NCBI GenBank assembly: GCA_003164305.1
Contig: PLSZ01000595.1
Location: forward strand, 7,410-13,922
Length of the DNA: 6,513 nt
Source: Acetobacteraceae bacterium
GTDB lineage: Bacteria > Pseudomonadota > Alphaproteobacteria > Acetobacterales > Acetobacteraceae
Reading direction: 5' to 3'
How positions within the stretch are numbered: position 1 is the first letter of the stretch; each line of letters starts with the position of its first letter. Of the stretch, positions 6,105-6,513 are shown piece by piece. Under the pieces are notes generated by a model. That model worked only from the letters and a program-made list of their open reading frames with translations, was not told the origin of the DNA and made no database searches. A program made the translations under genes and the position numbers.

Positions 6105-6513
6105 TAACTTTGCTGGAAATGGACCTCTCCTCAATCCGTTTGTCCCGGGCGTTGGAGGGAATCCATCGCGGTATGGAAGTTATCCCTGTGACGGGCACGT
6201 CAATGACGAGTGCGGTCCCCAATGGGCCGGAACTTTCCTTCGCGGATAAGGCGCCGGGTTTGGAACGTGCCACAAGGACGGGTTCGAGTGCGTTGAAACG
6301 CCAGCCAGGCTTTACCACGGAGAACCACGGAGTTGCACGGAGGTTCTTTAAGCCGTCACGCCGTGCGTCCACTCCGACGCCGGAATCGAATACACGTCGG
6401 CGAAAGCATTTTTTAAAAATTAACATCATGGAAGCAGCACCGCGTCAATGGATCGCACGATCGGCGCAAGGTCCGGTATCTCCGTGCGCCTCCGTGGTTC
6501 TCCGTGTTCTCCG
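6089..6513 (+). CDS. Possible 3'-partial open frame running through a repeat; doubtful
   Basis: A frame starting at ATG 6089 stays open to the right edge (141 complete codons plus two bases). It overlaps the end of the preceding gene by 16 bases and has GGAG at 6076-6079, nine bases before the ATG. These are the only points in its favour. The first 75 residues or so ('MSHTLITLLEMDLSSIRLSR' onward) match nothing I know. The later part is simply the translation of the CACGGAG repeat ('TTENHGVARR' and, at the edge, 'SPCASVVLRVLR'), and the opposite strand is also largely open here. It could be a real short gene invaded by the repeat, or a chance frame. The sequence right of the window would decide. 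Confidence 0.2.
   Translation, partial: MSHTLITLLEMDLSSIRLSRALEGIHRGMEVIPVTGTSMTSAVPNGPELSFADKAPGLERATRTGSSALKRQPGFTTENHGVARRFFKPSRRASTPTPESNTRRRKHFLKINIMEAAPRQWIARSAQGPVSPCASVVLRVL
6316..6342 (+). repeat. CACGGAG cluster, left arm: three units at 10-bp spacing
   Basis: Three exact CACGGAG units begin at 6316, 6326 and 6336, each followed by a 3-base spacer (AAC, TTG). The 27 bases match the reverse complement of 6480-6506 at 25 positions, so the two clusters form an inverted pair with 137 bases between them. I recall similar CACGGAG/CACAGAG strings as dispersed intergenic repeats in many bacterial genomes. The element is not a CRISPR, because the units and spacers are far too short. Confidence 0.8.
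6480..6513 (-). repeat. CACGGAG cluster, right arm: three units plus a cut-off fourth
   Basis: On the minus strand the CACGGAG unit appears exactly at 6506-6500, 6496-6490 and 6486-6480, again in 10-bp steps. A further partial unit (CTCCG at 6509-6513 on the plus strand, 9 bp away) is cut by the window end. It is the inverted partner of the cluster at 6316-6342, and the array may continue past the edge. Confidence 0.8.

Larger units (their letters stand above)
6105..6513. other. Gene-poor stretch after the carA module
   Basis: About 400 bases with no secure gene apart from the doubtful frame noted above. It contains a small dyad TGACG/CGTCA (6189-6193/6198-6202), the two CACGGAG clusters near 6316-6342 and 6480-6513, and, between them, an A/T tract (six T at 6409-6414, then five A) that stands out from the GC-rich surroundings. 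A stem CCGACG (6374-6379)/CGTCGG (6395-6400) precedes the T run by eight bases; this is too far for a standard intrinsic terminator. I found no RNA gene and no transposase. Confidence 0.5.

Noticed and set aside
6374..6414. Possible intrinsic terminator (6-bp stem then T6)
   Set aside because: The loop is 15 bases and eight bases separate the stem from the T run, so it does not meet the usual geometry.
5908..6429. A 173-residue minus-strand frame across the end of the 130-residue gene and the repeat
   Set aside because: Low-complexity Arg/Gly-rich end, repeat-derived middle, antisense to a better supported gene, and no convincing ribosome binding site.
6316..6513. CRISPR array
   Set aside because: Seven-base units, three-base spacers and opposite orientation in the two clusters do not fit a CRISPR, and no cas gene is present.

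Overview
The window comes from a GC-rich bacterium. It is most likely an alphaproteobacterium near Acetobacteraceae/Rhodospirillales. Three things suggest this: a carbamoyl-phosphate synthase small subunit with an N-terminal helix-turn-helix extension, a family-5 solute-binding protein with a Tat-type leader, and a palindromic intergenic repeat of the type that gives 'VILGLDPRI'-like shadow translations in many alphaproteobacterial genomes. The assignment is inference from recognised sequence styles, not from a search.

Layout. (1) Positions 1-1341 hold the 3' part of a DUF4407-like membrane/coiled-coil protein whose frame is open at the left edge. It is followed 63 bases later by an unrecognised 134-residue gene (1405-1809) with a good ribosome binding site. 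(2) On the opposite strand, 3472-1877 encodes a lone periplasmic peptide/nickel-type (family 5) ABC transporter solute-binding protein, with no permease or ATPase genes in view. (3) Diverging from it is a GNAT acetyltransferase (about 3670-4110). (4) Positions 4111-4360 are intergenic, with a long two-hairpin palindromic repeat (4123-4228) and then a predicted promoter whose start point falls on the ATG of carA. (5) carA (4361-5710) encodes the glutaminase subunit of carbamoyl-phosphate synthase with an HTH domain at its front. (6) One base after the carA stop begins a 130-residue gene (5712-6104) with a winged-helix-like C-terminal half. (7) From 6105 to the right edge there is no secure gene. 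This stretch carries two inverted clusters of a 7-bp unit (CACGGAG) spaced exactly 10 bp apart, an A/T tract in an otherwise GC-rich context, and a weakly supported open frame (from 6089) that runs off the end.

How the genes relate. CarA supplies ammonia from glutamine to CarB for carbamoyl phosphate, the shared precursor of arginine and pyrimidines. carB is not in the window. The most interesting unit is the carA module: a leaderless-looking promoter, an HTH fused to the enzyme, and a tightly coupled small gene that also looks like a DNA-binding protein. This invites the hypothesis that the module carries its own regulators. The DUF4407/134-residue pair may be a separate two-gene unit of unknown function. 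I saw no CRISPR array, tRNA, rRNA, transposase or recognisable phage gene.
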